Shown here: one piece after another, positions 26,770 to 35,457 of the stretch
How the letters are laid out: every line of letters begins with the position of its first letter
How positions within the stretch are numbered: the first letter of the stretch is position 1
From: Aquimarina sp. AU474
GTDB lineage: Bacteria > Bacteroidota > Bacteroidia > Flavobacteriales > Flavobacteriaceae
Direction of reading: 5' to 3'
Assembly (NCBI RefSeq): GCF_900312815.1
Contig: NZ_OMPE01000009.1
Location: 1,116,001 to 1,180,000, forward strand
Length of the DNA: 64,000 nucleotides
Notes under the pieces: model-generated
The model's database searches: none
What the model was told of the DNA's origin: nothing
The model's input: the letters and a program-made list of their open reading frames with translations, nothing else
Program-made: the position numbers and the translations under genes

Positions 26770-26817
26770 GAAATAAAGTCTATATACGGGTAGCCATTGA
26801 TATAGATTCTTTATTTC
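26770..26817 (-). promoter_or_regulatory. Long stem-loop in the 5' leader of rng
   Basis: Arms GAAATAAAG (26770-26778) with CTTTATTTC (26809-26817), and TCTATAT (26779-26785) with ATATAGA (26800-26806), give 16 pairs, a two-base bulge and a 14-base loop. It is 83 bases upstream of the rng start and has no T tract, so it is not a terminator. E. coli rne carries leader hairpins that mediate autoregulation; the same role here is an inference. Confidence 0.6.
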
Positions 26818-26840
26818 GATTTCAAAGAACTCTTAAACGA

Positions 26841-26865
26841 AAAAAGTAGTTAGAAACTACTTTTT
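26841..26865 (-). terminator. Terminator of the 29-codon gene
   Basis: A perfect 11-bp stem AAAAAGTAGTT with AACTACTTTTT around a 3-base loop, with T residues following on the minus strand. The stop codon of the small gene is inside the stem. Confidence 0.8.
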
Positions 26866-26946
26866 CTTGTGGCGGTTAGCTCTTCTTCTCTTTTTACGCT
26901 TGTGCGTCGCTACCTTGTGTCTTTTACGTTTTTTACCACTTGGCAT
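26857..26946 (-). CDS. Very small basic ribosomal-type protein (bS22/COX24-AURKAIP1-like)
   Basis: A 29-codon gene beginning MPSGKKRKRHKVATHKRKKR and ending HKKK. Well over half the residues are Lys, Arg or His, and the KRHKxxTHKRKKRRR pattern matches the COX24/AURKAIP1 domain of mitochondrial mS38 and actinobacterial bS22, which bind the small ribosomal subunit. It lies 22 bases after the HU gene and has its own terminator hairpin overlapping the stop codon. Being so short, it is easily missed by gene finders. Identification as a small-subunit protein rests on composition and pattern and is fairly secure; its exact function is unproven. Confidence 0.85.
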   Translation of the reverse strand: MPSGKKRKRHKVATHKRKKRRRANRHKKK

Positions 26947-26968
26947 AGTGTGTACTGTTTATTTATTA

Positions 26969-27259
26969 TTATTTAACTTCTACGTTTGTTTTTACACCTT
27001 CTACAAATACCTTAGCTGGTTTAAAAGCTGGTATATTGTGTGCAGGTATTTTGATAGTAGTATTTTTAGAAATATTACGACCAGTTTTTTCTGCTCTTGT
27101 TTTGATGATAAAGCTACCAAATCCTCTTAGATAAACGTTGTCTCCGCTTTCTAAAGAACTTTTAACTTCTTCCATAAATGTTTCAACTGTGGCTTGAACA
27201 TCACCTTTTTCTATTCCTAGCTTTTCTGAAATTTTTGCTACGATATCTGCTTTAGTCAT
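26969..27259 (-). CDS. HU family DNA-binding protein
   Basis: A 96-residue HU/IHF-type nucleoid protein that acts as a dimer and bends DNA. The start MTKADIVAKISEKLGI, the family motif GFGSFIIKTRAEKTGRN and the DNA-binding arm (TIKIPAHNIPAFKPAK) are all complete. The C-terminus is slightly extended (VFVEGVKTNVEVK). It is the first gene of a minus-strand run with the bS22-like gene and rng, and is divergent from mutY. A good promoter is seen upstream. Confidence 0.95.
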   Translation of the reverse strand: MTKADIVAKISEKLGIEKGDVQATVETFMEEVKSSLESGDNVYLRGFGSFIIKTRAEKTGRNISKNTTIKIPAHNIPAFKPAKVFVEGVKTNVEVK

Positions 27260-27298
27260 TATAATACCTATTTAGGGGTTTTTAAATTTTCAAGGGGG

Positions 27299-27330
27299 CA
27301 AATATAGGAATTTAAAATCCAAAAAATCAA
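27299..27330 (-). promoter_or_regulatory. Promoter of HU gene
   Basis: On the minus strand a TTG (27330-27328) is followed after 21 bases by an exact TATATTTG (27306-27299). The predicted leader is about 35 bases. Confidence 0.6.
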
Positions 27331-27389
27331 TACTTAAGATTAAATTATCATCTTTAATCGTTTAATTTTGTAAAACCTATAATTTTGCT

Positions 27390-28445
27390 ATGAAATTTTC
27401 TAAAAAACTCATTACGTGGTATTTACAAAACAAAAGATCAATGCCTTGGCGTGAAACTAAAGATCCTTACCGAATTTGGCTTAGTGAAATTATACTTCAA
27501 CAGACAAGAGTAGCGCAAGGATTACCGTATTATTTGTCGTTTACAGAGGCATTTCCGTCGGTTTTTGAATTAGCAAATGCCAAAGAAGATGAGGTGCTAA
27601 AATTGTGGCAAGGATTAGGGTATTATTCTAGAGCTAGAAATTTACATACTACAGCCAAATATGTGGCAAATGATCTTAATGGTGTTTTTCCTGATAATTA
27701 TAAAGGTCTTTTAAATTTAAAAGGAGTTGGGGATTATACAGCAAGTGCGATAGCATCAATCTGCTATAATGAGGTTGCGCCTGTAGTTGATGGAAATGTA
27801 TATCGGGTATTATCGAGATATTATGGAATAGAAACACCTATTAATAGTACCGATGGAGTAAAAGAGTTTAAAAAATTGGCTAGCGAATTAATAGATCACG
27901 ACAAGCCAGCTGATTATAATCAGGCAATAATGGAGTTTGGAGCATTACAATGTAAGCCTAAAAGCCCTTACTGTATTGTATGTCCTCTTAATGATAGTTG
28001 TGAAAGCTTAAAACAAGGAATGGTAGAAAAGTTACCCATTAAACTGAGAAAACTAAAAATAAAGAAGAGGTACTTTAATTACTTAGTGTTCCTGATTAAT
28101 GGAGAGCAAACTATTATTAAACAACGCACGGGAAATGGTATTTGGAAAGGGTTATATGAATTTCCGTTAATCGAGATGGAGGATAATAGTATAGATGTTA
28201 TTGAATCTCATGATATGTTTAAGAATGTAATTAATGGTGCAAAACATGAAATTACATCTTTTAAAGATACTCCCATAATTCATAAGTTATCTCATCAACA
28301 TTTGCATACTAGATTTTATATTGTAAAACTAAATGATATGCCAAAAACAGAAGGAGTGTACAAAGTTGTTAATTTTAAAGAGATACACAATTATCCTGTT
28401 CCAATTCTGTTAGGTAATTTTATAGATTCGTTTTTTAAGGTATGA
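27390..28445 (+). CDS. mutY: A/G-specific adenine glycosylase
   Basis: A 351-residue base-excision repair enzyme that removes adenine mispaired with 8-oxoguanine. HhH-GPD fold: catalytic Glu33 (WLSEIILQQTRV) and Asp134 (VVDGNVYRVL), helix-hairpin-helix LNLKGVGDYTASAI, and the iron-sulfur loop Cys188-x6-Cys195-x2-Cys198-x5-Cys204. The C-terminal domain (about 225-350) is the MutT-like 8-oxoG recognition domain. An exact TAATTTTG box ends 2 bases before the ATG, hinting at a leaderless message. It heads the flavobacterial mutY-ssb-gldE-gldD order. Confidence 0.96.
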   Translation: MKFSKKLITWYLQNKRSMPWRETKDPYRIWLSEIILQQTRVAQGLPYYLSFTEAFPSVFELANAKEDEVLKLWQGLGYYSRARNLHTTAKYVANDLNGVFPDNYKGLLNLKGVGDYTASAIASICYNEVAPVVDGNVYRVLSRYYGIETPINSTDGVKEFKKLASELIDHDKPADYNQAIMEFGALQCKPKSPYCIVCPLNDSCESLKQGMVEKLPIKLRKLKIKKRYFNYLVFLINGEQTIIKQRTGNGIWKGLYEFPLIEMEDNSIDVIESHDMFKNVINGAKHEITSFKDTPIIHKLSHQHLHTRFYIVKLNDMPKTEGVYKVVNFKEIHNYPVPILLGNFIDSFFKV

Positions 28446-28484
28446 TCCTTTTTTATTACATTTACTAATATTAATAAACACGCA

Positions 28485-28943
28485 ATGTCTGGAACATTAA
28501 ATAAAGTAATGCTTATTGGGCATACAGGAGATGAGGTAAAGATGCATTATTTTGAAGGAGGTAATTGTATTGGTCGATTTCCGTTGGCTACAAATGATTC
28601 GTATTTAAATAAAAGTACAGGAGAACGAGTTACCACTACAGAGTGGCATAACATTGTAGTTAGAAATAAAGCGGCAGAAATTTGTGAAAAATACCTTAAT
28701 AAAGGAGATAAAATTTATGTCGAAGGCCGTTTAAAAACAAGAAAATGGCAGGATGAACAAGGTAAAGATAGATATAGCACCGAAATCCAGTGTACTGATT
28801 TTACTTTTCTTACTCCTAAGAACGAGACCCAACCTACTGAGCCAGCAGCTCAGCAAACACCGAAAGTGAATCCGCCTGTTGCTAACTCGCAGACAACTTC
28901 ACCTGAAACAACTGATGCAGAAGAAGATGATCTTCCGTTCTGA
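28485..28943 (+). CDS. ssb: Single-stranded DNA-binding protein
   Basis: A 152-residue SSB. The OB fold covers about residues 1-108 (TLNKVMLIGHTGDEVK, TTEWHNIVVRNKAAEICEKYLNKGDKIYVEGRL), followed by a Pro/Gln/Thr-rich linker and the acidic partner-binding tip ending EEDDLPF. It coats single-stranded DNA in replication, recombination and repair. It lies 39 bases after mutY and 24 bases before gldE, so it is probably cotranscribed with them. Confidence 0.96.
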   Translation: MSGTLNKVMLIGHTGDEVKMHYFEGGNCIGRFPLATNDSYLNKSTGERVTTTEWHNIVVRNKAAEICEKYLNKGDKIYVEGRLKTRKWQDEQGKDRYSTEIQCTDFTFLTPKNETQPTEPAAQQTPKVNPPVANSQTTSPETTDAEEDDLPF

Positions 28944-28967
28944 TATGTTTAATTAAACAAAGATAAT

Positions 28968-30299
28968 TTGGACCCTGATCCTGAACTGTTATTTATATCA
29001 TTATTCGTTTTTGATTTTATGCAAACTATAAATTTGGTGGTACTATGTGTGCTGCTAATTTTTTCTGCTTTAATTTCTGGTAGTGAAGTAGCTTTATTTT
29101 CTTTAACTCCAACTGATCTTAGAGATGAAGAAGGTGATTCTAAAAACCTTAAAATTATTACCAAACTTTTAAATAATCCCAAAAAGTTATTGGCTACGAT
29201 ATTAGTAGCAAATAACTTTATTAATATTGCAATAGTTCTTCTTTTTGCCTCTTTGGGAAACGCGTATTTTAGAAGTTTAGACTATACATGGTTAGGCTGG
29301 ATTAATGTGCGATTTGTTGTAGAAGTTGGGATTGTTACTTTTTTGATTTTGCTTTTTGGAGAAATCCTTCCTAAAGTTTATGCGAGTAGAAATAGAATTA
29401 AATTTGCCAAGTTTATGGCTCGTCCTTTAGGAATATTGTATTGGTTACTCTCTCCTATAAGTCAACCTATGCGCAATGTAACTATGGGTATACATAATAG
29501 GTTAGGGAAACAAAAATCTAATCTAAGTGTTGATCAGTTATCACAAGCTTTAGAGTTAACCTCGGACAAAGAAACAACGGTAGAAGAGAAGAAAATTCTT
29601 GAGGGGATTGTGTCTTTTGGAAACACAGATACCAAACAAGTTATGAGGCCTAGAATTGATATTTTTGCCTTAAGTAATGTTGCTCCTTACTCAGAAATTC
29701 TTCCTGAAATCATAAATAATGGATATTCTCGAATACCTGTATTTGAGGAGAGTATAGATAAAGTTATAGGTATTCTTTATGTTAAAGACCTATTGCCATA
29801 TATTAATACATCTGATTTGGATTGGATAACTTTGATTAGAGAGCCCTATTTTGTTCCAGAGAATAAAAAATTAGATGATTTATTGAATGATTTTAAAGAT
29901 AAAAAGAATCATTTAGCAATTGTTGTAGATGAGTACGGTGGTACAAGCGGATTAATTTCACTAGAGGATATTATTGAAGAAATTGTAGGAGATATAAGTG
30001 ATGAGTTTGACGATGAAGATATAATATTCTCAAAATTAGATGATAATAACTATGTTTTTGAGGGAAGAACTGCATTAAAAGATTTTTATAAAGTTTTGAA
30101 ACTTCAGGATAATGGTATTTTTGAAGATAAAAAGGGAGATGCAGAAACGATTGCGGGCTTATTGCTCGAGATATCAGGAAGTTTCCCTAAGCAAGGAGAG
30201 AAAATTGTAGTAAACAACTATGAGTTTAAAATAGAATCTTTGGATAATAAGAGAATAAAACAAGTGAAATTGACAATTAATGAAAAAGAAAGTATGTAA
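28968..30299 (+). CDS. gldE: Gliding-motility-associated transmembrane protein GldE (CNNM/CorC-like)
   Basis: A 443-residue membrane protein with the DUF21/CNNM transmembrane domain (about 20-200), a CBS pair (about 215-345; MRPRIDIFALS, VDEYGGTSGLISLEDIIEEIVGDI) and a C-terminal CorC/HlyC domain. This family is related to magnesium/cobalt efflux proteins. In flavobacteria the copy next to gldD is named GldE and supports gliding, which together with the conserved mutY-ssb-gldE-gldD order justifies the name. The start is TTG; the N-terminus DPDPELL is typical of GldE, and the first ATG would remove it. It overlaps gldD by 20 bases. Confidence 0.88.
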   Translation: MDPDPELLFISLFVFDFMQTINLVVLCVLLIFSALISGSEVALFSLTPTDLRDEEGDSKNLKIITKLLNNPKKLLATILVANNFINIAIVLLFASLGNAYFRSLDYTWLGWINVRFVVEVGIVTFLILLFGEILPKVYASRNRIKFAKFMARPLGILYWLLSPISQPMRNVTMGIHNRLGKQKSNLSVDQLSQALELTSDKETTVEEKKILEGIVSFGNTDTKQVMRPRIDIFALSNVAPYSEILPEIINNGYSRIPVFEESIDKVIGILYVKDLLPYINTSDLDWITLIREPYFVPENKKLDDLLNDFKDKKNHLAIVVDEYGGTSGLISLEDIIEEIVGDISDEFDDEDIIFSKLDDNNYVFEGRTALKDFYKVLKLQDNGIFEDKKGDAETIAGLLLEISGSFPKQGEKIVVNNYEFKIESLDNKRIKQVKLTINEKESM

Positions 30300-30855
30300 T
30301 TTTTTTGTTTGGATAATATTGCCTTTGATGTTTATGTCCTGTGGTGGCGAGGTCATTCCAAAACCAGAAGGAATGCTTAGGTTAAGTTATCCCATTCCTA
30401 AATATCAAGAAATTGAATTGCCATGCTCCTACTCATTTGAAAAAAATGAATTTTCAGAATTAAAGAAAGCAAGAAGAAATAGAAAGTGTTGGTATAATCT
30501 CGAATATCGTGAAATGAATGCTACTTTGTATCTTTCTTATTATAAAATTCAAGATAATTTGGATTCATTGTTAAGAGATGCTCAGAACCTTACCCAAGAG
30601 CATTTTATCAAGGCAGATGGAATTAAACCCAACGAGTATGCGAATCCAGAAAGTAACGTATACGGAATGATATATATGGTGTCTGGCGATGCCGCTTCTC
30701 CATCTCAGTTTTATGCTACTGATAGTGTTAATCATTTTATAGTTGGTTCGGTATATTTTAAAGTAAAACCAAATTATGATTCTATACTTCCGGCGGCAGA
30801 TTATTTACGTAATGATATTAGGCATCTTATGGAGAGTCTTCGTTGGAAAGAATGA
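30280..30855 (+). CDS. gldD: Gliding motility lipoprotein GldD
   Basis: A 191-residue lipoprotein with a hydrophobic signal and a lipobox ending at Cys21 (LMFMSCGG). The conserved GldD body is recognisable: PKPEGMLRLSYP, PCSYSFEKNE, CWYNLEYREMNATLYLSY, YGMIYMVSGDAASPSQFYATDS, FVVG-type strand and RHLMESLRWKE. It is required for flavobacterial gliding and is linked to the type IX secretion/gliding machinery, though its biochemical role is unknown. It overlaps gldE by 20 bases, consistent with translational coupling. Confidence 0.92.
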   Translation: MKKKVCNFFVWIILPLMFMSCGGEVIPKPEGMLRLSYPIPKYQEIELPCSYSFEKNEFSELKKARRNRKCWYNLEYREMNATLYLSYYKIQDNLDSLLRDAQNLTQEHFIKADGIKPNEYANPESNVYGMIYMVSGDAASPSQFYATDSVNHFIVGSVYFKVKPNYDSILPAADYLRNDIRHLMESLRWKE

Positions 30856-30939
30856 ACGCTAAATCTTAGTTAATTTTCCCTCAAAAAAGTACTTGATCAT
30901 TTATAATTTTATCATTTTTGCAGCTTAGTAATAAGGGAG

Positions 30940-31815
30940 ATGCAAAACATAAAACTTAAATGGCTTTACCTCGTGATATTATCTCTTATTTGGGGTAGTT
31001 CTTTTATTCTTATAAAGAAATCACTTGTTGGGCTTTCGCCAATGCAATTAGGTGCCTTAAGGACGGTATTTGCAGCTATATTTTTATTTTCTATTGGTTT
31101 TAGAAGTATTAAAACGATAAGAGGCACCGAGTGGAAATGGGTAGCTATATCGGCTTTTGTAGGAACTTTTATTCCCGCTTTTCTGTTTGCCTTTGCCGAG
31201 ACCGAAATTGATAGTGGTATTACTTCTATATTAAATTCATTAACTCCTTTAATCACTTTTGTTTTAGGAGTTTTATTGTTTTCTATTCGTTTTAGTAAAA
31301 ATCAGCTTCTAGGTGTTATCATTGGTTTGATAGGGAGTGTGGGATTGATATGGGAAGGGTCTATAATAAACCCAGATCAAAATTATGGATATGCTTTTTT
31401 GGTTATTATAGCCACTTTTGGTTACGGTATAAATGTGAATATCATAAAGCGTCACTTACAGCATATATCACCAATGGCAATTGCTAATGGTAATTTTGTT
31501 GTTCTTATCATACCGGCACTGATTGTGCTTTTTTTCTCTAATTTTTTTGATCTAAAAGCATTTTCAAATCAAGATATGCAAACTAGTATTATGTATATGG
31601 CTATTTTGGCGGTTATAGGTACAGGTATTGCAAAATTGATGTTCAATAAATTAATACAAATAAGCACGCCGGTATTTGCCAGTTCTGTGACCTATACGAT
31701 GCCTATTATAGCATTAGTTTGGGGACTTTGGGATGGAGAGAAATTTTCGGGATACCAGTTGTTGGCATCTGGTGTAATTATTTTTGGAGTTTATCTTACT
31801 AATAAAAATAGATAA
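30940..31815 (+). CDS. EamA/DMT superfamily transporter
   Basis: A 291-residue inner-membrane protein with ten predicted helices in two EamA repeats (about 8-135 and 150-288). The first helix motif LSLIWGSSFILIKKSL and the following LGALRTVFAAI are typical. Members export or import amino acids, nucleotides or other metabolites, and the substrate is not predictable. It stands alone, separated from gldD by 84 bases. Confidence 0.88.
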   Translation: MQNIKLKWLYLVILSLIWGSSFILIKKSLVGLSPMQLGALRTVFAAIFLFSIGFRSIKTIRGTEWKWVAISAFVGTFIPAFLFAFAETEIDSGITSILNSLTPLITFVLGVLLFSIRFSKNQLLGVIIGLIGSVGLIWEGSIINPDQNYGYAFLVIIATFGYGINVNIIKRHLQHISPMAIANGNFVVLIIPALIVLFFSNFFDLKAFSNQDMQTSIMYMAILAVIGTGIAKLMFNKLIQISTPVFASSVTYTMPIIALVWGLWDGEKFSGYQLLASGVIIFGVYLTNKNR

Positions 31816-31845
31816 AGGCCCATTCTTATTATTGAATGAGCCTTT
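31814..31845. terminator. Possible bidirectional terminator
   Basis: AAAGGC plus CATTC pair with GAATG plus GCCTTT, leaving single-base mismatches, between two convergent genes. The T tracts are poor, so confidence is moderate. Confidence 0.45.
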
Positions 31846-31873
31846 GATGTTTATCTTTTACCAAGAGAAATTA

Positions 31874-33940
31874 TTATTTAAAATCTTCTGCGGTAATTCC
31901 TTCGTTTATTTTAATTTCTGATACCTTAAAGTCGAATTTTTGAGGACCTGCAGATATGGATAACATAAATGGAAATTTTATCCCATCAACCTCTCTATAA
32001 TCACCATAACTGATAGTGGTAGTGATTTTCTGTCCTCCTTGTTCTTGTATCAAAACATCTTTGATTTTTAAGCCGCTATCGACATCAAAATAAGTTGTTT
32101 TTGTGTCACTAATCTTTAATTTATATGCTTTTCCGCTAGCAAGTGGCTCAATTCCTTCTATGGAAGCTGAATTATTCTTGATTTCCGGAAAAGGAAAAAT
32201 TTCTTTTTTAGCGTCTGCTATTTCCTGGGCCGTATATACTATCTTTTGACCTTGAGCCATTTTATATCCTGTATTACCATCAAAAACGTTTTTGCTCACA
32301 GAATTACCTCCAAACAATATATCAGTATTCGTTTGATTTTTAGAAGTAACCTTTAAACTCATATCTAAGGTTGCTCCCCCCATAGATGCGGCAGCTTTGG
32401 TGAAAGTAGATTGTACATTTTCAAGTTTATCTTTACCACCAATAGCTGTAATGTAATTGTTTAATATTGACTGGGCAGTTATACCTTCTGGGATCGCGGC
32501 GTTGTAATCTGCTTTTTCGGTCTTATTTCCGTATTTGTCAAAATATAAAATCGGAATTTTCTTTCCATCAAAAGTGATTTTCTCAAGATTTTCAAGCACT
32601 TCACTTCCTTTGCCCACTAAAACTATTCTGGCTTTATCTAAATTAAAGTATGTGTTAGCTACTCTTTTTACATCTGCTTTACTAACTGAATTTATTTTAG
32701 CAATAAATGTTTCATAAAAGTCTTTTGGTAAATTTTGAGTTTTAATGTTAATACTTCTGGCGGCTATAGTTCTATCATTTTCAGAAGCTAAGATAAATTC
32801 TCCTAAAAATTTAGCTTTTGCATTTTTAAGAACTTCATCATCTACATCTTCGATTCTGATGCGCTTGATTTCTTTTAGAGTCTCAACTACGGCACTATCT
32901 GTTACGGCATTTCTAACCTTTGCAGCAGCCCTAAAAGCAGAGTTGTGATATTTATTTCTTGGCAATGAAGATCTACCTCCATAGGTATATCCATGTTCTT
33001 CTCTTAGATTCATATTTATATAGCTACCAAAGGAACCTCCAAGAATATAATTAGTTACTAAAGCTGCATGATGATCTGTATCAGCCATTTTTAGATTAGC
33101 GATATTCATAATTGCCATTTCTGTTTGTACGGCATTAGGCATATCAACAAAATTAATTTGTCTGTATTGGGCATCCTTAACATCAGGTAATCCAAAAGAT
33201 GGTGCTTTTCCTGCTGTCCAAGGGGTGAAATGCTTTTCTATAAGTTTTTTAGCATTATCAGTGGTTATATTTCCACTCAAAACAATATAGGCATATGCAG
33301 GTACAAAATTTGTTCTGTAGTAAGTTTCAACGTCCTGTAGCGTAATATTGTTAACGGTTTCTTCAGTAATATACTCTCCTTCAGGATGATTTTTCCCATA
33401 GGCAAGAGTTGATCTTACTCTATCGGCAACGGCTTCGGCACTATTTTCACCAGTTTTAATACCCTCGATAAGTTTTTTCTTTTCAAGGTCCAATTCTTCT
33501 TGAGTGAAGTTAGGGTTTAAAGCGGCATCCGCAAAAAGCTCAACGATACGATCAGTGTATTTTGATAAGGATTGAGCAAAACCACCATTTATACCAACGG
33601 TTAAAGAAGCTCCAATAAAATCTACTTCTTCGTTAAATACATCTTTATTTATTTTTTTTGTTCCTTTACCCATCATTCCTGAAACGACAGCACTAATTCC
33701 AGCTTTTTTGCCTTCAGCATTAGGTGGGTTGTCTAAAGATAAACTAATAGATACCCGAGGTAGTTTGTTGTTTTCTACAACGAGTACGGTAAGGCCATTA
33801 CCCATTTCGAAAGTAAATGGTTCTCCTAAGTTAATTGTAGGAGTAGGTCCAGATTTAGGCATTTTTGATCGATCAATTTGTGCTTGTGCACTAATTGCAA
33901 CCCATAAAAATGCAACGATAAATATTATATTTTTTTTCAT
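31874..33940 (-). CDS. M16 family peptidase-like protein, inactive subunit with LolA-like C-terminal domain
   Basis: A 688-residue secreted protein (signal peptide about 1-20, ending ISAQAQ). The two M16 (insulinase-like) halves cover about 30-460, but the inverted zinc motif HxxEH is absent where it should lie (SAVVSGMMGKGTKK), so this is a non-catalytic partner. A further domain (about 480-688; ILNNYITAIGGKDKLENVQ, YGDYREVDGIKFPFMLSI) resembles outer-membrane lipoprotein carrier (LolA/LolB-like) folds. I start it at 33940 (MKKNIIFIV); the frame extends to 33985, but the extra residues precede an obvious signal peptide. It follows the active M16 gene by 16 bases, so they form a heterodimer-like pair. 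Confidence 0.88.
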   Translation of the reverse strand: MKKNIIFIVAFLWVAISAQAQIDRSKMPKSGPTPTINLGEPFTFEMGNGLTVLVVENNKLPRVSISLSLDNPPNAEGKKAGISAVVSGMMGKGTKKINKDVFNEEVDFIGASLTVGINGGFAQSLSKYTDRIVELFADAALNPNFTQEELDLEKKKLIEGIKTGENSAEAVADRVRSTLAYGKNHPEGEYITEETVNNITLQDVETYYRTNFVPAYAYIVLSGNITTDNAKKLIEKHFTPWTAGKAPSFGLPDVKDAQYRQINFVDMPNAVQTEMAIMNIANLKMADTDHHAALVTNYILGGSFGSYINMNLREEHGYTYGGRSSLPRNKYHNSAFRAAAKVRNAVTDSAVVETLKEIKRIRIEDVDDEVLKNAKAKFLGEFILASENDRTIAARSINIKTQNLPKDFYETFIAKINSVSKADVKRVANTYFNLDKARIVLVGKGSEVLENLEKITFDGKKIPILYFDKYGNKTEKADYNAAIPEGITAQSILNNYITAIGGKDKLENVQSTFTKAAASMGGATLDMSLKVTSKNQTNTDILFGGNSVSKNVFDGNTGYKMAQGQKIVYTAQEIADAKKEIFPFPEIKNNSASIEGIEPLASGKAYKLKISDTKTTYFDVDSGLKIKDVLIQEQGGQKITTTISYGDYREVDGIKFPFMLSISAGPQKFDFKVSEIKINEGITAEDFK

Positions 33941-33956
33941 TTTGATGATGCTTGTT

Positions 33957-35282
33957 TTATTTGCTAGAAGCCTTGACGTAGTCAAGGTTAAGGCGTTGAT
34001 TTTTATTTAAATACTTTTTTGCTACACTTTGAATTTCTTCTCTCGTAATTGATCTGTATATTTCAATTTCTTTGTTGATAAGATTAGTGTTTCCGTAAAG
34101 CATGTTATATCTAGCTAAAGAATTAGCTATTCCCTGAATACTCGAATTAGAGTTTACAAAGTTGTTCTCAAACTGATTTTGAAGTTTTTGAAATTCTCTT
34201 TCAGAAATAAGTTCTGTTTGCAATTTTTCTATTTCGGCTTCCATTTCGGCCTGAAGTTTGTCTAGCCCGACATCACCAAGAGGTAGTGCTACCATAGTGT
34301 AATTACCATAATCCTCGAGGGCATTTGAGAATGCAAAAACTTGTAATGCCATTTTTTTATCCTCGACCATGTTTTTATACATTCTGGAACTGTTTCCTCC
34401 TGTTAAAATGGTGGAAATGTAATTTAAAACGTAGGCTTCTTTATCTGTTTGCTTAGGTGTTCTGTATACCAAAACTTTTGCAGGTAATTGGATGTTAGCA
34501 TCAGTCTCTTTTGCAATAATTTCTGAGGTTATAGGATCTTCTTTAATAGCAGTTCGTGTTATTTTCGGATTGTTATTTTGGATATCCCCAAAATAATCCT
34601 TGATCATTTTTTTTGCGCCATCTAGATCAATATCTCCCGCAACAACCAGAGTAGCATTGTTTGGATTATAAAACTTTTTATTGAAAGCTATAAATTCGTC
34701 CAATTTTGCAGCGTCAAGATCCTCCATGGTCCCTATAACTGATCGGCGATAAGGGTGCTTCTTATAGAGGTACTTGTTGATTCCGGTTTGGTAAATGATT
34801 TTTCCGTAAGGAGCATTATCAATTCGTTGTCGCTTTTCTTCTTTGACAACCTCATTTTGTGTATCTACACCAATCTTATTAATTACAGGGTGCAACATTC
34901 TCTCAGACTCCATCCATAGCGCTAATTCTAAATTATTAGAAGGTAATGTTTCGTAGTAGTATGTTCTATCTTGAGTAGTATTAGCATTGTTTCTACCACC
35001 ATTAGCTGAGACAATATCAAACCATTTCCCTCTTTCAATATTTTGGGTTCCTTCAAACAAAAGATGTTCAAAGAAATGTGCAAACCCTGTTCGTCCTTTT
35101 TCCTCATCCTTTGCACCAACATGGTACATAACGCCAACTGTTACTACAGGAGCTTTGTTCTCTTTATGTAGAATTACATGAAGACCATTATCAAGATCGT
35201 ATTCTGTAAACTCTACTTCTTGTGCAACTGCAGATGCAGTAATCATAAGCCCACAAGCGATAGTGTAAAATTTATTTTTCAT
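33957..35282 (-). CDS. M16 family zinc peptidase, active subunit
   Basis: A 441-residue periplasmic or outer-membrane-associated metallopeptidase with a signal peptide (about 1-20, ending SAVAQ). The inverted zinc motif is His69-x2-Glu72-His73 (GFAHFFEHLLFEGT), and the distal Glu ligand lies in NEVVKEEKRQR. The R/Y-type pocket of the second half is in the C-terminal domain. With the following inactive subunit it forms the usual bacterial two-gene M16 pair, thought to degrade peptides. Substrates unknown. Confidence 0.92.
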   Translation of the reverse strand: MKNKFYTIACGLMITASAVAQEVEFTEYDLDNGLHVILHKENKAPVVTVGVMYHVGAKDEEKGRTGFAHFFEHLLFEGTQNIERGKWFDIVSANGGRNNANTTQDRTYYYETLPSNNLELALWMESERMLHPVINKIGVDTQNEVVKEEKRQRIDNAPYGKIIYQTGINKYLYKKHPYRRSVIGTMEDLDAAKLDEFIAFNKKFYNPNNATLVVAGDIDLDGAKKMIKDYFGDIQNNNPKITRTAIKEDPITSEIIAKETDANIQLPAKVLVYRTPKQTDKEAYVLNYISTILTGGNSSRMYKNMVEDKKMALQVFAFSNALEDYGNYTMVALPLGDVGLDKLQAEMEAEIEKLQTELISEREFQKLQNQFENNFVNSNSSIQGIANSLARYNMLYGNTNLINKEIEIYRSITREEIQSVAKKYLNKNQRLNLDYVKASSK

Positions 35283-35457
35283 TAGTAATGATTTTGTTTT
35301 ATCAATAGGTGTGAAAAGATAAGGTTTTGTTACAACATTTGTTAAAAAAAACTCATTAACGTAGAGTGCTCAAAAACAATAAATTAACTGTCATTTAAGT
35401 TGTGTAGCTTCTTGGATTTTCATATTTTTAGGTAAGAATCGTTAAAAACATGAAATT

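Noticed and set aside
33941-33985. Longer start for the inactive M16 gene
   Set aside because: It would bury a normal signal peptide that begins at 33940 and would overlap the preceding gene.
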